From Pelargonium tetragonum (lineage: Eukaryota; Streptophyta; Magnoliopsida; Geraniales; Geraniaceae), in NCBI GenBank assembly GCA_036897445.1, contig JAYMTL010000026.1, forward strand, positions 98,659 to 162,658: 64,000 nucleotides of DNA. Direction: 5' to 3'. A program made the position numbers and the translations under genes. The notes beneath the pieces were generated by a model. The model was not told the DNA's origin and ran no database searches. It worked only from the letters and a program-made list of their open reading frames with translations. Below are positions 1 through 12,447 of the stretch, piece after piece (the stretch's first letter is position 1; the number at the start of each line of letters is the position of its first letter).

Positions 1-623
1 GCTAAACCTTGAGGGCTCTCTCAAGACTCAAGAAGTATAAACCCTCAGTCAGTTAAGTTTTAGTTATGAAGCTTCTACTAAATTCGATTCAAGGGTACCC
101 TAGTCAAAACAACTAAAGAAACCGGGAGTCAATTCTTAAAATAATCGTAAACAAGGGCTTCAGAAAATCGGTTTTAGTTTATAGAAAGAGGCCTCAGAAT
201 TAGTTTGCTTGAATAAAGAGCCCGCAAAAAGGATAGAGCTTATCTTCTGAGAATCTATTAAATAAGGGTTTGTTAAGTTTTTGGTTAAAGATGCAAAGGT
301 TCAAAGTTCTGTCAGTTTAATCCTATAGGTCCTTTTAGTGCTTGGGGTTGCTTAAATGGTGCATAATTTTACCTTACTGAACCATAACAACGCGAGGTAC
401 TTTAGTTTCTACAATTCTGAGTTAATCTCCTAAAAGTAAAATAGCCCCCCTCAAGTCATAGACTTCCCGATTAAAGCCCTTAAGTCAAGCTCATGAGAAG
501 CCCATTATCTAAATCTAAAAAGCATAGCTCTTAATTTCTAGAGTGCTAACTTTAAGTAAGTTTATGCTAAAACAAACTTCAAGGAGTCCTTAGTGTAGCT
601 TTTTCTATATTTCAGAAATTGAA

Positions 624-646
624 ATCTCTTTAAAACTTAAAGAGAT
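624..646. repeat. perfect hairpin, 10-bp stem and 3-nt loop
   Basis: ATCTCTTTAA and TTAAAGAGAT face each other around AAC. The stem is perfect. Neither side carries a T tract or a gene, so a terminator role cannot be assigned. Confidence 0.75.
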
Positions 647-807
647 CCCCGAATTACAAGGCTTGCTATTTAAGTTAGTCTTTAGAGCCCCCAGATATAA
701 TACTTTGGGTCGTTGCCAAGAGTAGATTTCTGGTATAGGAGAAATTGAATAATTAAATTAAATACTACTTGATTTAGGACGTCTATTATATTAGCTACGA
801 ACAGTTT

Positions 808-850
808 TATAGTATAGTTTAGAACTCCTTAATTACTACTATATACTATA
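808..850. repeat. inverted repeat, 9-bp arms
   Basis: TATAGTATA at 808-816 is the exact reverse complement of TATACTATA at 842-850, with a 25-nt spacer. The arms are AT-only, so the structure would be weak. Confidence 0.5.
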
Positions 851-2841
851 TTAAACCTAGGACTTAAAGAATGACCCTTTTTAAGAGGGCCTTCTATTAA
901 ATATGGCTTTGAGCGCCGGAGTATAATCCCATAGTCTTATTCGTAAGCTTTTTGGCCTAGTTTTCTAGATTAGACAGTTTTGCTTTGGGACATGCGAGAT
1001 TGAGTTTATAATTTTGATTTTGAAGAGTCTTGTGTATACTGCATTCCGAGAGTTTACTTTTTGTATATTGGAAATCCCCTTTATTTTACCAGAGTAGAAT
1101 CTCCCCGTTTTCATTTTAAGAAGCATGCAGAAAAGGGGCTCCTTTTAAAAACCCAAATTCTTTATAGTGTTATGCTGGTGTTTCTTAATGTCTTAAAGGG
1201 TTACTTTATAATACCGAAATTTAGGAGTTGTAATAGAGTCAACCTAGGGCACTTTTTAGCGTGAACCCGGGTATGCTTTTAACTTTAGGAATCCTTGTAT
1301 ACATGTGTTACTAAGGGGAACTTATAGTAATTAAGATACTTAAAAGCTCGGCTTCTTGTAACTGAGAGTAATATTACGGGGTACTTTGGGCTTTATCAAG
1401 GAGTAAACTTAATAACTTAATATTTGGTTTGGTAAGAAAAAAAGGGAAGATAATCTTGTTTAGCAAAGCAAGGAGCTCCTTGAGGACAATTTTCACCACA
1501 GAAAATAAGAGTTTAAATGCCCGTCACTTCGCAAGCTTATCCTTAATTATATCATAGCTTTTGAATTTATATAATATTAGGTACCGGATTAGATTAGATA
1601 GCCCCCTTAATAAAACCCCATAGATCTTCTGGAGTTGAACCTAAGAAAAGTTACTTAAACAGGTTCAAGTATATAAACTAAAGTACCAAGTCCTGCTACA
1701 GAAAGCAAGTTAGCCCCAGTCGTGCCTTATAGGAGCTTTGCTGCTGAGGCGGAGAATAGTAATAAGTGAGTGGTAAAGCTCTACGCCCCTATATTAGAAC
1801 ACCCGTTGTACTTTTTCTGATTCATGACAGAACTTTGAAATTAAGGGTAGACCACGGTTGCACTCTTAAACCCTCTAGTCAGTACTTATGCTTAAGAAAC
1901 CTCTTCTTAGTTTCTTTTTAGTGTTATGTAGAGGGGCCCTCTATTACTTTCTTTAATTTTAGAGCAATCAGTTACGAAAAGGCCTTATAATACGCCTGTT
2001 GACTTAGAAGATTTACTCGGAGGGGTGGTATAAAAGCCTAATAGGAACTCTTTGAAACTTAAATTATATTGTAATCATAGAAGTTTAAACCCCTTGCTTT
2101 TAGCTTTTTTCAAGTAACACCCGGCTTTTACGGACTCTTCTTTCTTAAAAGTCTTTCTTTATAAAATAAAGTTGGAGTTGTACTTAAATAAAATGGGGGC
2201 TCGACTAGCTTTAAAGTACTAAGTTAAAGGCTTCCACTAGAACTTCAAGACATAAATAAAGAGAATAGCAAGGATTGGGTTTAATCTCTTACTTAAATTC
2301 AAGTAATACAACATCCCGTACAACTTCTCTCAAAAATTTATTCGCATACCAAGACCTAAGACAATACTTACTTTTAAACAACTCTATAGATATATCTTAT
2401 TTTATTTAATTTATGCTCTTAATTTAAAAGAGCTATACCACTCTAAAAAGAGCTCTCCTAGTTACCTTCGTGCTCCGTTGCAGAAAAGATTTCGAGGAAT
2501 CTCGTTTGACCAAAAATCGCATACTTTTACGAAAACTCAGTCTGATAAAAAGGGTTTCCATTAAGACATGCTGGTCAAACCCCGGTTGGGGTAATAAACC
2601 TTTGCCGGAAGCTAGGACACTTTATATCTTAATACTTCGGCGCCTTCCCAAAGGGGCCTCTCTGCTTGTTCTATAACCCCCAGATTTAGACTAAGATAAT
2701 TTTTCAATCAAGAGTGCAGCCTAGATTTATAAAGTACCCCCTTCTGGGTTAAACCGAGGGGTAGCTCTAAAGTAGACTTAATTATGCAAAAGTGTACTAT
2801 AATCTTGAGGTCTATCTTATGTTATAATTAGTGTAAAGGAT

Positions 2842-2860
2842 CCCCCTTAACTTAAGGGGG
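2842..2860. repeat. near-continuous palindrome, 9-bp arms
   Basis: CCCCCTTAA and TTAAGGGGG are separated by a single C. The G/C block at the outer end makes it one of the strongest palindromes in the window. It lies directly after a GGATCC site. It resembles the short G/C-capped clusters dispersed in some fungal and algal mitochondrial genomes; that comparison is inference. Confidence 0.75.
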
Positions 2861-4533
2861 TGAAACTTGCGAGTAAACTAAAGCTAAAGAGGGTAAGCCT
2901 GAAGTTTAAAAAAACTCCAGTAGAAAATGTCAATATAGAATACCTTTGACTTTGAGACGGGGCTAAAAATGCAGATTCAAAACTATTTGCGAAGCCCCTA
3001 AATTTAGGAAACAAATGGAAGAGCTGGGAAGACTCTAGATAGGTGTTTCGTGTTAGGCACGAGGTTTGATATAGAATATTCCAAAAACTTTTTAAGCATT
3101 TACATTAAAGATTTTTACTGGAAATCAAAGGCTAGCTATAGATACAAAAACTCCTTCTATATTCTATGTAAATTTTGGGTTATGCTCTACTGTATTATGG
3201 AAAGGGGGCCTTGCCAAAAAGGCATAAGCGGTGTCGCTTGGAGACAAACAATATATTATACAAGTTAAGAAAAACAAGGCCGACTTTCTGAACCCTAACT
3301 GAATTGATACCTCTGAGCTGGATCCTGTCCTAATTTATGAGACCTTGCCCCAAAAGTCTCCTTTTTTCTTAACAAGCGTTTTGATATCTTGAGTTGAGGT
3401 TTACTTTAACTTTAAATAAGTATAAATAAAAATGAAAATACTTAGGCAGACACTCCTCCTCCTGTCTCGAGCTTCTCTAAAATAAGGACTCTTTTGCTCT
3501 TCGACAAACAAATAGGAACGGGTTTCTTATCTTGTAGCATTTATTAATCAATATACATAGCACATAGATTTTTCCTCACAAAGAAGGTGTATGTGGATTT
3601 CTTTCTTTAGGCTCTCTTACTTTACCATATAAAATTTGAAAAGAGTTTGGGGCAAATTCACCAAAATGAAGCCGTACTACAAAGCGGTTTCTTTCCTACG
3701 TCCACGAGTTTAAAACGCTCGTGCTTAGAAATCTAGAATAACGAAGGCTACTCTCTAAGAGACAACTTACAGAACCAAGGATCCAGCGAATCTGTTCTGT
3801 AGTGAACTAAACAATCTTATTATTTGTGAAACTGGAACGCTTCTTTATCTAAAAACGAACCGGCTTATATTATATACTCCTAAACCCGTTCGTTATTTAG
3901 CCTGCAGAGAATTCCGGCGGAAGAGCTCCTCAATTCGAAGAGTCCGACCTAAAGTATACCACTTATTAACTTTATGCGCTATCGAAAAAGCTCACAGGAA
4001 AACTTATTTCTGAACTCAAAAGAATATTATATGAATAGGAAATTTTGAGTCTACCTAATTTAGCTAATTTAGAAGTGGTATAAGCTATTACGTAAATTAG
4101 AAGCCTCCTGATTGTACTACTCAAGAGTAGGAATTCTTTTCTAATTTTATAAAGGGGAGAGTCTAGGGGCTCGGGTTACTTTTAAGTGTTTCGGGAATGG
4201 GTCTATACTAGACCTCCCGAGTAGTTTTGGGGTTTGAAAATTTCTTTTTAAAGTAAAGCGATAGCCAGGTAGGGAAATAGGAATGTTAATACTAAAGTAG
4301 CATAGAGAAATCCGTGTCAGGTGTTTTTTCTAAAAATGAATATTAAGCGAAGTCCTTGGAATAAGGAAAAAAGAGAAAGCAGGACCCTTAATTTACTATA
4401 AAAGGCAGGCCGCTTTGTTATACCTCGTCTAAGGGGGAGCCCCTTTGTAATAAGTGGAATTTCTATTTTTTTGTCTTATCCCAAGATATATCAAAAAAGA
4501 AGTGGCACGACTCGTTTAACATTCTATTAAATG

Positions 4534-4556
4534 AAGTGAAATTTCACTTTCGAAAG
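4534..4556. repeat. two overlapping palindromes
   Basis: AAGTGAAATTTCACTT (4534-4549) is a perfect 16-bp palindrome. CTTTCGAAAG (4547-4556) is a perfect 10-bp palindrome that overlaps its end. The core TGAAATTTCA recurs inside the 18-bp palindrome at 53228. Confidence 0.75.
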
Positions 4557-5100
4557 AATTTAGGGTCTTCGACAACCCGCTTTTAGGCAATTAAAAAAAT
4601 CCGCATAATTAAAGAAAAGTTTTTGTTCTATATTACTCTTTAACTAGACTTTTTTTAGTTATTTTTCTTGGTTTGTAAGCTCATTTTTTTAACAATTTAA
4701 TCAAAGCAGGAACACTTTAGTACCTCCCAGAATCCTGACCGATTGCAAAAAAAGTTTTCATGTACTTTTTTGACCTCCCTGGTTTAGGTCCTTCAATTTC
4801 CAAATGTCCTTGTATAGTGCATATGGATAAAGGGACTAAACTAAAATAACTAACATTTTTAACAAGACCCCAAAATCCCCGTGCCTCTTTTTTATAATAT
4901 CCTAGAAAACCTAAACTTTCAATTGCAGGGACCCTTTATTTATACTGAATAAATTCCCTTTTAGATAAAATTTTGAGAGCCCTTTTCATGTGCTATGTCG
5001 AGGATTTGCTTTTCCTTTTTTCTACATTTTAAGAATTACTTACTAGGTTGGTTTTCCTATATTCTAATCTGACACGAAGTCAATTTTTATTTTAAAGGGG

Positions 5101-5110
5101 TCGCGCGCGA
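5101..5110. repeat. CG-alternating palindrome
   Basis: TCGCGCGCGA is a perfect 10-bp palindrome made of four consecutive CG steps, in surroundings that are about 65 % A+T and poor in CG. It is preceded by AAAGGGG. Confidence 0.75.
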
Positions 5111-6363
5111 GAACCTCAAAACAAAAAAAGGTGACTGGAGTTAGGTATACCTATAAGCAATTTAAGGAGCCCGAGCTTTTAATAATACTTAGCTTAATAG
5201 GACTAGACCCAGTATATATACCTCTTGTATAGCAGATATAGCAATGGCAAAGATGCTTTTATATTCAGAGATTAACCTTATTTTTTAATTCCTTGTTTGG
5301 TATATCCCTCTTCTTAGTTGGACAGGATAGGCGTAACAAGACAATACTTTTACGGAGTCGATTAGACCTTTCTACTTCTGAAATCGCTGCGCTTCCTTTA
5401 ACCCAGGAAAGTGTACCCGTTTTTCTTTACTTAAGGAATATCTCCCTCATAAGCTACCAAGCGCCCTACTTACTGTATTACACCTTTGTACTTGCTTTTT
5501 TAGCTTAGTATTCTTCTAAAATCTAAGACAGAGTTCTTGATAGGCCGAGGAATGTCAAAATTTTTGCGCAAGTATTCACTATAATATTAGACACCTAGTT
5601 TTGCTAGGATAATAAGGAAGGAAAACTCTCAAGCTCTCTATCTGTAATTATAGACTGCTTTTTAGATAAAAAAGAATTTCTTTATTAAGATTAAGGGCCT
5701 CCTAGATTTTCTTGAAGGGTAGCGTAACCGCGCATGTAACATTTCGAAAATAGGGCTATATTGACTTTCTTTTATAAAGTATCCTGAAGATTTTTGGCTA
5801 TACACTCGAGATTTTTTTGCAATAGTAAGGGAACTCTCCTACTAAAAGCTTGCTCTAGCTTTCATTTTGTTTGCTTATACACATACTTGGAAATTCCCGA
5901 GTTATTAGCTTTCCCTATACAGGATTCTCTCTTTATATATTATAATAAAGTCTTTTCAATATTGTATTTTATTTGTTAGTCTAACTGAAATCTGGAACCT
6001 CTTACATAGCAGATCACAGGGGGGCAATTCCTCATATTATTTATACTGGATACTGGAGTCTCTAATCTAATAAAGGTAGTAAAGCTTTGCAGAGGCATAT
6101 CCGGGAGTTTAGCAATTACTTAAAAAGACTCATTTGCTAGAATTGTGCAGATATTTTAAGTTTTAAAGTCTTGACCAACTGTAGGGTTCTTTTCTTCTTA
6201 TTCTGCTTTTTTTGGGAAGTCTAAAAAAGTAAGGAAATACCTGCAAGCCTTTGGTATATAAATAAAGCCCCAATAAGTGGGCACATTTATAGATAAAGAA
6301 CTTCCAGGCTCTTTGGTTTCATCTTCAATCTTTTTTTAGTTTTTAAATTAAAGTGAAATGAAA

Positions 6364-6489
6364 GCTTTTGTTGGTGTCATAGCGTGAGGTCAAGTATATC
6401 TATAACTACTACTAATACTACGCATTACCTCGCTTCGCTTCAGTCGGTAGGGATAACGTATGATTAATATCTCTAAGCAAGCTTACCTC
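6364..6489 (+). repeat. dispersed hairpin repeat, copy A
   Basis: This is the reference copy of a repeat family. In order it holds GCTTTTGTTGG, the block ACTACTAATACTACGCATTA (6408-6427), a CTTCGCTTC hairpin core followed by CAGTCGGTAGGG (6441-6452), and ATCTCTAAGCAAGCTTACCT ending near 6488. Copy B shares a 23-nt identical block with it. Copy D, in inverse orientation, shares blocks of about 20 and 16 nt plus the GCTTTTGTTGG end. Identity of this length is far beyond chance in 64 kb. No terminal inverted repeats or target-site duplications are evident. Confidence 0.85.
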
Positions 6490-6906
6490 ATTAGCGATAA
6501 ACACAAAAGACAGGTGCGACAGCCCTTAAACAACTAAGACAGTATTATCTAGTACAAATACTATGCTATTACACATTACACTATATATAAGTAAGTAACA
6601 AATATTAAGATAAAAACAATACTACTTTAGATTTAAAATAATACATATAAGAATATAGCTACAATGCAGGAATCCATTAGCTACAATAGCAACAACCAAG
6701 AGCCCCATCCCTACTCCTATGTCCCCAATTTGCCCTATTAAGAGTATAGCTTCTACTGTTCCTGCTAATCCTTAGTCTGCTCTTGCTCCTAGAAGGACTA
6801 AAATCCAGAATACAAAAGTCAAGAAGTAAAAAGCAATTAAAAAGAATCCGTAGTTGGGTATTATAGTGTAAGCTGGTATATCTAGAATGACTACTAATAC
6901 TACGCA
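6421..6906 (-). pseudogene. hydrophobic reading frame with three stop interruptions
   Basis: The minus strand from 6906 to 6421 reads 162 codons in one frame with only three stops: TAA at 6774-6772, TAG at 6624-6622 and TAA at 6528-6526. About eleven would be expected. The product is strongly hydrophobic, with segments such as VVLVVILDIPAYT, NYGFFLIAFYFLTFVFWILV, GLAGTVEAILLIGQIGD and MGLLVVAIVANGFL, which look like membrane helices with glycine- and alanine-rich turns. It ends in EVSLLR and RGNA followed by TAG inside repeat copy A. It resembles an organellar membrane subunit in style, but I cannot assign it to nad, cox, cob or atp. It may be a decayed gene, an edited or recoded gene, or chance. 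Confidence 0.25.
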
Positions 6907-6960
6907 TTACCTCCCCTCCGCTTCGTCAGGAAGGGTTATGTAATAATAAATATCTCTAGG
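6875..6960 (+). repeat. dispersed hairpin repeat, copy B
   Basis: Same orientation as copy A, with the core offset by 482 bp. ACTACTAATACTACGCATTA (6890-6909) is identical to A. The hairpin core CTCCGCTTCGTCAGGAAGGG and the trailing AAATATCTCTAGG are diverged. The upstream GGTATATCTAGAATG matches AGTATATCTATAACT of copy A. Confidence 0.8.
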
Positions 6961-7374
6961 TTTCTATCCTACTGTAGTAATAGCAACTGCTAAGAGGAAT
7001 ACGCTTTGTTAAGTTTTAGTAAGAAAATCATAAGGTAGTTGAAGGGTTAATCCCTTATCCTTTTTGCTGTAAGTTCTTCCTTGTAACTGGTTGGGGGTAA
7101 TGAAAAGCCCAAGGAAAACCCAATCAATAAGGGGCTCTATTCTTTTTCTAGGTCTGTAAACTAGCTACTCCAACATCCTTTAACAACTGCTAATTAACTC
7201 CCAAAGTCCAAAGTTAAGGAGCAGTTCTAATTAAGGAAAAAACATAGTAAATCTAGGCTTAACTTCTGGTGTACAAAAGTGGAATAGGTACGCTGAATTG
7301 TTTTAGTGTTTACAAATATTACAAGGAAAGTCTGCTTTTGGTATAGGTTTTAGTGTAAGCCTGTTCTATCTTGT

Positions 7375-7445
7375 ATACTTCCTGTGTCAACCTTCCTACG
7401 CTTCGCTACAGTCGGTAAGGATAATTCTTTCTAGTATCTCTAGGG
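7375..7445 (+). repeat. dispersed hairpin repeat, copy C (partial)
   Basis: Keeps CCTACGCTTCGCTACAGTCG, GTAAGGATAATT and AGTATCTCTAGGG, but has lost the ACTAATACTACG block. Its CAGTCGG (7409) lies about 483 bp after the matching point of copy B, so A, B and C are evenly spaced. The intervening sequences do not look alike, so a simple tandem array is not demonstrated. Confidence 0.65.
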
Positions 7446-7457
7446 ATAGGGTTCTTA

Positions 7458-7577
7458 CCCTCTATATACCAAAGCTAAGACAATGAGAAAATATACCTAA
7501 AGAACTATTACCTATCTATACCTTAACCTTAGAATATCTATTATTAAGAATATACCTATGCTATAATTTAGGATACT
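7458..7577 (-). other. short hydrophobic frame fragment
   Basis: The minus strand from 7577 to 7458 gives 40 codons with two TAG interruptions and ends at TAA. It reads NYSIGIFLIIDILRLRYR, then VIVL, then VYFLIVLALVYRG. It lies just upstream, on the minus strand, of repeat copy C, as the larger hydrophobic frame lies upstream of copy A. No family is recognisable. Confidence 0.15.
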
Positions 7578-10500
7578 TTAGAGAAAACATGGGTTACGGC
7601 TCTTAATAAAAGCCTAGGTGTAGCTTTACGGCTCTGGGGAAAGGTATAAGTATTTCATTAGTAGAATTAGGAAGACATAAGACCCATAAAAGGGAATTCC
7701 TTACTTTTCTTTTTCAGGATCCTCCCTATAAACTAAGTAAAGCTAGGGATCGGGTATCCAAAGGGGAATTCTAGAATCTAATAGGAAACGCTGGAGTCTC
7801 TAATATAATAAAAAAGTCTTTCTTTACAAGTACAAGCTTAACTCAGGAATCGTGGGAATTTAAAAGAGGAAAGCCTGGGAATTCCTTCTTGTTTGTGTTT
7901 CTACGCGTCTAGGGTTTCTGATTGCGGATACTAAGAAGGGTTTCCAGGGAGTATAAAGAAAAAGAACAGGTTTCACAACTAATTAGAACCGAGTATTAGT
8001 TTTTTTTACAAGAGAAAGTCTTACCAAAGATAAACTCCTAATAAGATAAAGATTCTAGATACGCTAAAAGAAAGGGATATTAGGGAATAAAGTAACTCAA
8101 GTCATTTGTTTCAAGCTTTCTCACCTAAAGCGAGGGGTTTCCTTAGATTTATTTGAATTTATGCTTTAGGGATCCTTTTAATAACTAACAAAAAAGTGGA
8201 AGCTTTCGATATTTAAGCGCTTGTTATTTCTTAAAATCTTTTTCTATTTTAAGTTTATAAAAGAAATACAGGAACTCCTCTCAGTATAGGTCGTTTAACT
8301 CTGGAAATTTGACGAGGGCCTTTGTTTCTTTATTACCACCTCTTGTTGTTAATTATTAGATAAGCAAGCAAATGCTAGGATCCCCCTTTTCCTTACTAAA
8401 TGCACGCCAAAGCATTTTGTTTAAGTTTCTAAGCTAAGATTGTAATACTAGTGGGCATTCCAGGTTTTTATATTAACTTTCCAACCAGGGAACCCTTCCT
8501 TCGGTATTTTATCCCTATAAAAAGAAATATAGATAGCTCAAAATGAAACTTTTATACATAAAGAAGATGTAAACCCCGGCCATAAGGGAACTAAGAAAAT
8601 TCCAGTTTGACTTATACAGAAAGTTGATTTTTAAGAAAGGCTATGGTTTTAGATAGACGAGCCCCTTTTGATTTGCCAAAAGCTTGTACTTACATTTCAT
8701 CCACGAAAAAAGGGCAAGGGCCCTATATGTATACATGGATTTTCTTTAATTAAAGAGTCAAAACAGGAAATAAAAAGTATAGAATACTTCTCGAAACCAG
8801 TCCAACTAATAAGCATATAAGTAGTTCGCCTCGATTTGCTTCCGTATCCTGTATACGACCCAAGGAGCTTCTTAAACAGATAATGGGACTGCAAATATTT
8901 TAAGTATGTTATAAAACGGGGGATTTTCCTTATATATTTTTTGTTAGAATCCCCTGGTAGTAAGCTAATAAACCTCTTTCAGGACAATTATAAGAATACC
9001 AATGCTTTATACTATAAAGTAATAATCTAACTCTCAAAAGTAAGCTAATTAAGCCACAAGGATTACTTATTTATAGTAAAATCATTATAGGCCATTCCTT
9101 ACAGCGGGTTTGTAGCGCTGCGAGTTCAAAAAGAGTCACTTTAAGGGGTTCTTTTAACATATAATTAATACTAACATTCACTAGAAAGTTATTAAAAGAA
9201 AGCTCCGTCAGGTCCAGGAATTCAAAGCGCAATTGAATGCATTTCTTGAAAAATGGGGTTGAGGTGGATTTACTAGACTCGTAAGGGGCAACCTCTTCCC
9301 TGTCTTCGGTTTAATTATTAATTAGGTAAACGGGAATTTCCAGTCTTTTTTATATAGTTGCTGCTATAATGTAACCGATAAGGAACTTGCTTACTCAACC
9401 AAAAATCAAACCCTTATATATAACTAAAAACTGCTTCAAAACTAATAAAAAGCTCTTAAAGAAAAGAATAGGAATTCCGGACTCCTTTATAATTATAATT
9501 GAGTAATTGAAATTCTTTCTTGGACTACTAACCAGAAAAAATCTCGCGGGAGTTTCGTTCTTATTGATCCGGAGCTCTAATATCAGCAACCAAGCTTAAC
9601 CTACGGGAGCTTTGACTTTTTAACTCTCTTTATAAAACGGGTTAAAACCAGCTAAACAAAATTGCCAGATAATCTGGACAAACTTTTAGAATTTAATATT
9701 GCTGCAAGCTTTCCTAGATGTCGAAGGGATTTGGGTTAGGCATATGTTTAATAAAAGAGAGAATTAAACAAACAAAATTCAGCAGATGGAAATCCCTTAG
9801 AAAGGGGAATAGAGCCAGGAAAACCCATGAGTAAAGGAGAAAAGTCCTTATAAAACTCATGTTGACATATCCGTGTAACTCTTTATTATAAATTGTTCCG
9901 TGTTCAAAAAGGATATTGCAGAATAAAATAAGTGGGAAGTGTTCATAATCTTTTATAATAGAAAACTTACGGATTGCTTTGTACTGTATATAGCCCCACC
10001 TTGATATTTCGTTTATTTAATAAGGCCCCGTGAAGGAAGAAGGGAGTAGTTAGAAATAGAAAAGTAAGTCCGGGCTTTGGTTTACCTAAAAGGGTTATCT
10101 TTTTTCTCTGTTCATAGACTTATCTTATGCAGTTGTCTAAGAGTTGCCCTATGTTCCAATATTTAGCTCTGAACTTTCTACTTGAGTCATTTTAATGAGT
10201 TCCTGCTTTCAGGTGAAAATCTTAAGGGTATTCTGTTACAAGCTATATAAAATACGAAGTAACTTGTAATCAAGACTCAGATATAAAGAAAGTTGTATCT
10301 ATTTGTGCTAGTAACTATAAAGGGTTGCCTCATTAAAAAATAAGGGTCTAGCATAAAACAGGGGCTTTAAAAACTTAGGCGGAGCTTACACGATTACAGT
10401 ATTATGATATTAAGTTTTTGGAAAAAGATGGTTATGCTTGACTGAAGTGAAGATGGACAATATTAAGTCTGTCTGGTTTTATACGCTTTTACTTATTGTG

Positions 10501-12447
10501 AAAATTCTTACAAACTGAATGATCTTTGCAAAGTTTTCCTTTATTTATTGCGACCCCACTTTTATTAAATAGTAGAGCTACGGCCCCTCTTTCGCGGAAA
10601 GTTTTTCCCTTTTAGTTTGTCTTTCTTTTTTAAGAACCTTAAATGTGATTGAGATTCAAGTTTCCGATTTCCGATAAAAAAATCGAGCGGAGTATAGTTC
10701 CTTTTAGTAAACATACCCGGAAATTCTTATAATATTTCCACGATAGAGAGTATCCTCAAGTGCCCAAAATTCTTTTTCTCGGTAAAACTTTATTCCTAAA
10801 ATGGGTTTAGTATTTCTTTATTGAACAGCCCCTTATAATATAAAAGTTCCTTGTAATCGAGTATCCCTGTTCAAATCAACAGGAGCTTCCGTATTTTTTT
10901 ATAAAGAACAGTTCAAAGAACAACAAGGTAGTAGGAAGGAAACTTTAGTCGTATTGATATAAAATTATACAAGGCGAGGATTTACTTAATCTAAGTTTTT
11001 AAACAACTTCAAGGTATTTCCTATGAATTCTCTGTAACTTTAACTTAATTATCTGTAACACGTTTGTACTCAGTAATTTTCTAAGAGAAAGTTTATTCTC
11101 TAAAAAAGAAATTGCTTGTATATCTTAACTAGGGCACCCTTTTTATCTTAGTTTCAGTCCCTTAAGTAGGCGGGGGCTCCTTTATTCCTACTTTTTGAAT
11201 TCCTTAAAAGTACGAGTTCTTGCAAGGTTACTATAGTAAGTGCACACGACTCTTTCTGAAAAAATTCTAGTGAAATATGAAATAGCCCTGTTAGAAGTCC
11301 TTTTAGTATCGGATACTTTATGAATGCCGCGGGTTTAAGAATCCTCTCGAGTAGGTTAAAACTGGGTTTTCCTTAAGCTGGTATTCTTGGGGATCCTATT
11401 ATTTAAAAACTAAGTTTAACGTAGATGCTTTTCGGGATTCCTTACTAGTTTTACCAAACCATCAAAAGTTTTTCTGGAATGTGTATCGAGTTAAAATGAT
11501 TAAAAAAAGACCTAAAGCCTCGTACACCGTAGTAGTAAATAATCTTTCCTTGTTAACTAGAAAGTAGGCAGGGGTTTGACAAGAGAAACTCCTTAATTCT
11601 ATAATGCATCGTCTTTACCAGAAAAAGGTATTACTAAATATAAAATTTCCTTTTAATTTAAAGAGTAAACCAAAACAAAAAATAGAAACTTCTTTAGCTT
11701 AGCATAGTTATAAATAAAAGGCCATTATTTAAGCTTCGGAAGTTTTGAAAATAGGTCGTGTAATAAATAAAGGGTTTCTGATAAAAAGAGAGTCTTGTTT
11801 TTGTTCTTTAAGGGTAATTCCCAACTTTGAATTTTTGTATTTATTTTAGTTTTTCGCATATAGAGTTTACTCTATAGTAGAAACTAGCTAATTGTGTAAT
11901 GAATTTCTATGTTCAAAAGTAGATCTTTTATGCATGGGAATGAAATGCCTTTCATAGAAAATCTCAAGAACCTAGGCATTAATAAAGTATCTACCAAATC
12001 TATTAAATAGATTACAATCAGGTATTAAACTCAAACCCCTTGTTTAGATAGAAAGGCTCTGGGGCAATTGTCGGTATTAAGAAACAAGGGGATGTTAAAA
12101 TCACTTAGATAAAAATAAAGTTGACTCTGAAATAAGTAAATGTCTTACTCTATATTATTAAAGCACAGTAAATTGGGAAGGGATAGTACAAATTGTCTAT
12201 TAGCTGCCTGAAAGGAAAGCAGAAGAAAGAATTCCTAGAAACCGCGAGTTCGAGAGGTTTTGACCCCTTTTTTTAGAAATGAAAGAAGTAGAGTTGTTTT
12301 CCAAGTGTCTCTATACTATAAAGAAATCCCTCCTATACTGACTAAGCATAAAGTAAAGATTGCTCATTTAATAGGAAATTTCCTTCCTCGATGAATTTAG
12401 CTAATAAGGTTCCGTTAAAAATGCTATTGTTTTAGGCTCTTTCTTAG
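7578..12447. other. non-coding desert, segment 2
   Basis: No recognisable gene. Two minus-strand frames of about 65 codons (8697-8894 and 9395-9589) are of chance length and low complexity. Micro-palindromes are dense, with GGATCC near 7717, 8169, 8378 and 11389, GAATTC near 7697, 7769 and 7876, and GGGCCC near 8718. The CATGAGT/ACTCATG hairpin at 9826 is listed separately. Confidence 0.6.
9826..9863. repeat. CATGAGT / ACTCATG stem-loop
   Basis: CATGAGT (9826-9832) pairs with ACTCATG (9855-9861) across a 22-nt loop. The left half ATGAGTAAAGGA and the right half ACTCATGTT both recur at 26243-26264 with a shorter loop. Each 12-mer match alone could be chance; both halves recurring in order around a hairpin is more suggestive. 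Confidence 0.4.

Larger units (their letters stand above)
1..6360. other. non-coding AT-rich desert, segment 1
   Basis: No recognisable gene. Open frames of 60-72 codons occur (for example at 1061, 2470, 3050, 5293 and 5794), but they begin at TTG or GTG, lack a ribosome-binding site, have no recognisable motif and are of the length chance gives here. The segment carries several perfect inverted repeats (listed separately at 624, 808, 2842, 4534 and 5101) and many micro-palindromes such as GGATCC near 2838, 3320 and 3779. There are no long homopolymers or microsatellites, which argues against ordinary nuclear DNA. Confidence 0.6.

Noticed and set aside
1061-1264. 67-codon frame starting with TTG, and about 25 similar frames of 60-80 codons across the window
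   Set aside because: Their number and length match chance at about 35 % G+C when NTG starts are allowed. There are no motifs, ribosome-binding sites or conserved neighbours.
12100-12134. ATCACTTAGATAA shared with 20248-20277, followed by GACTCT in both
   Set aside because: Repeats of 13 nt are expected dozens of times by chance in 64 kb; the flanks do not align further.
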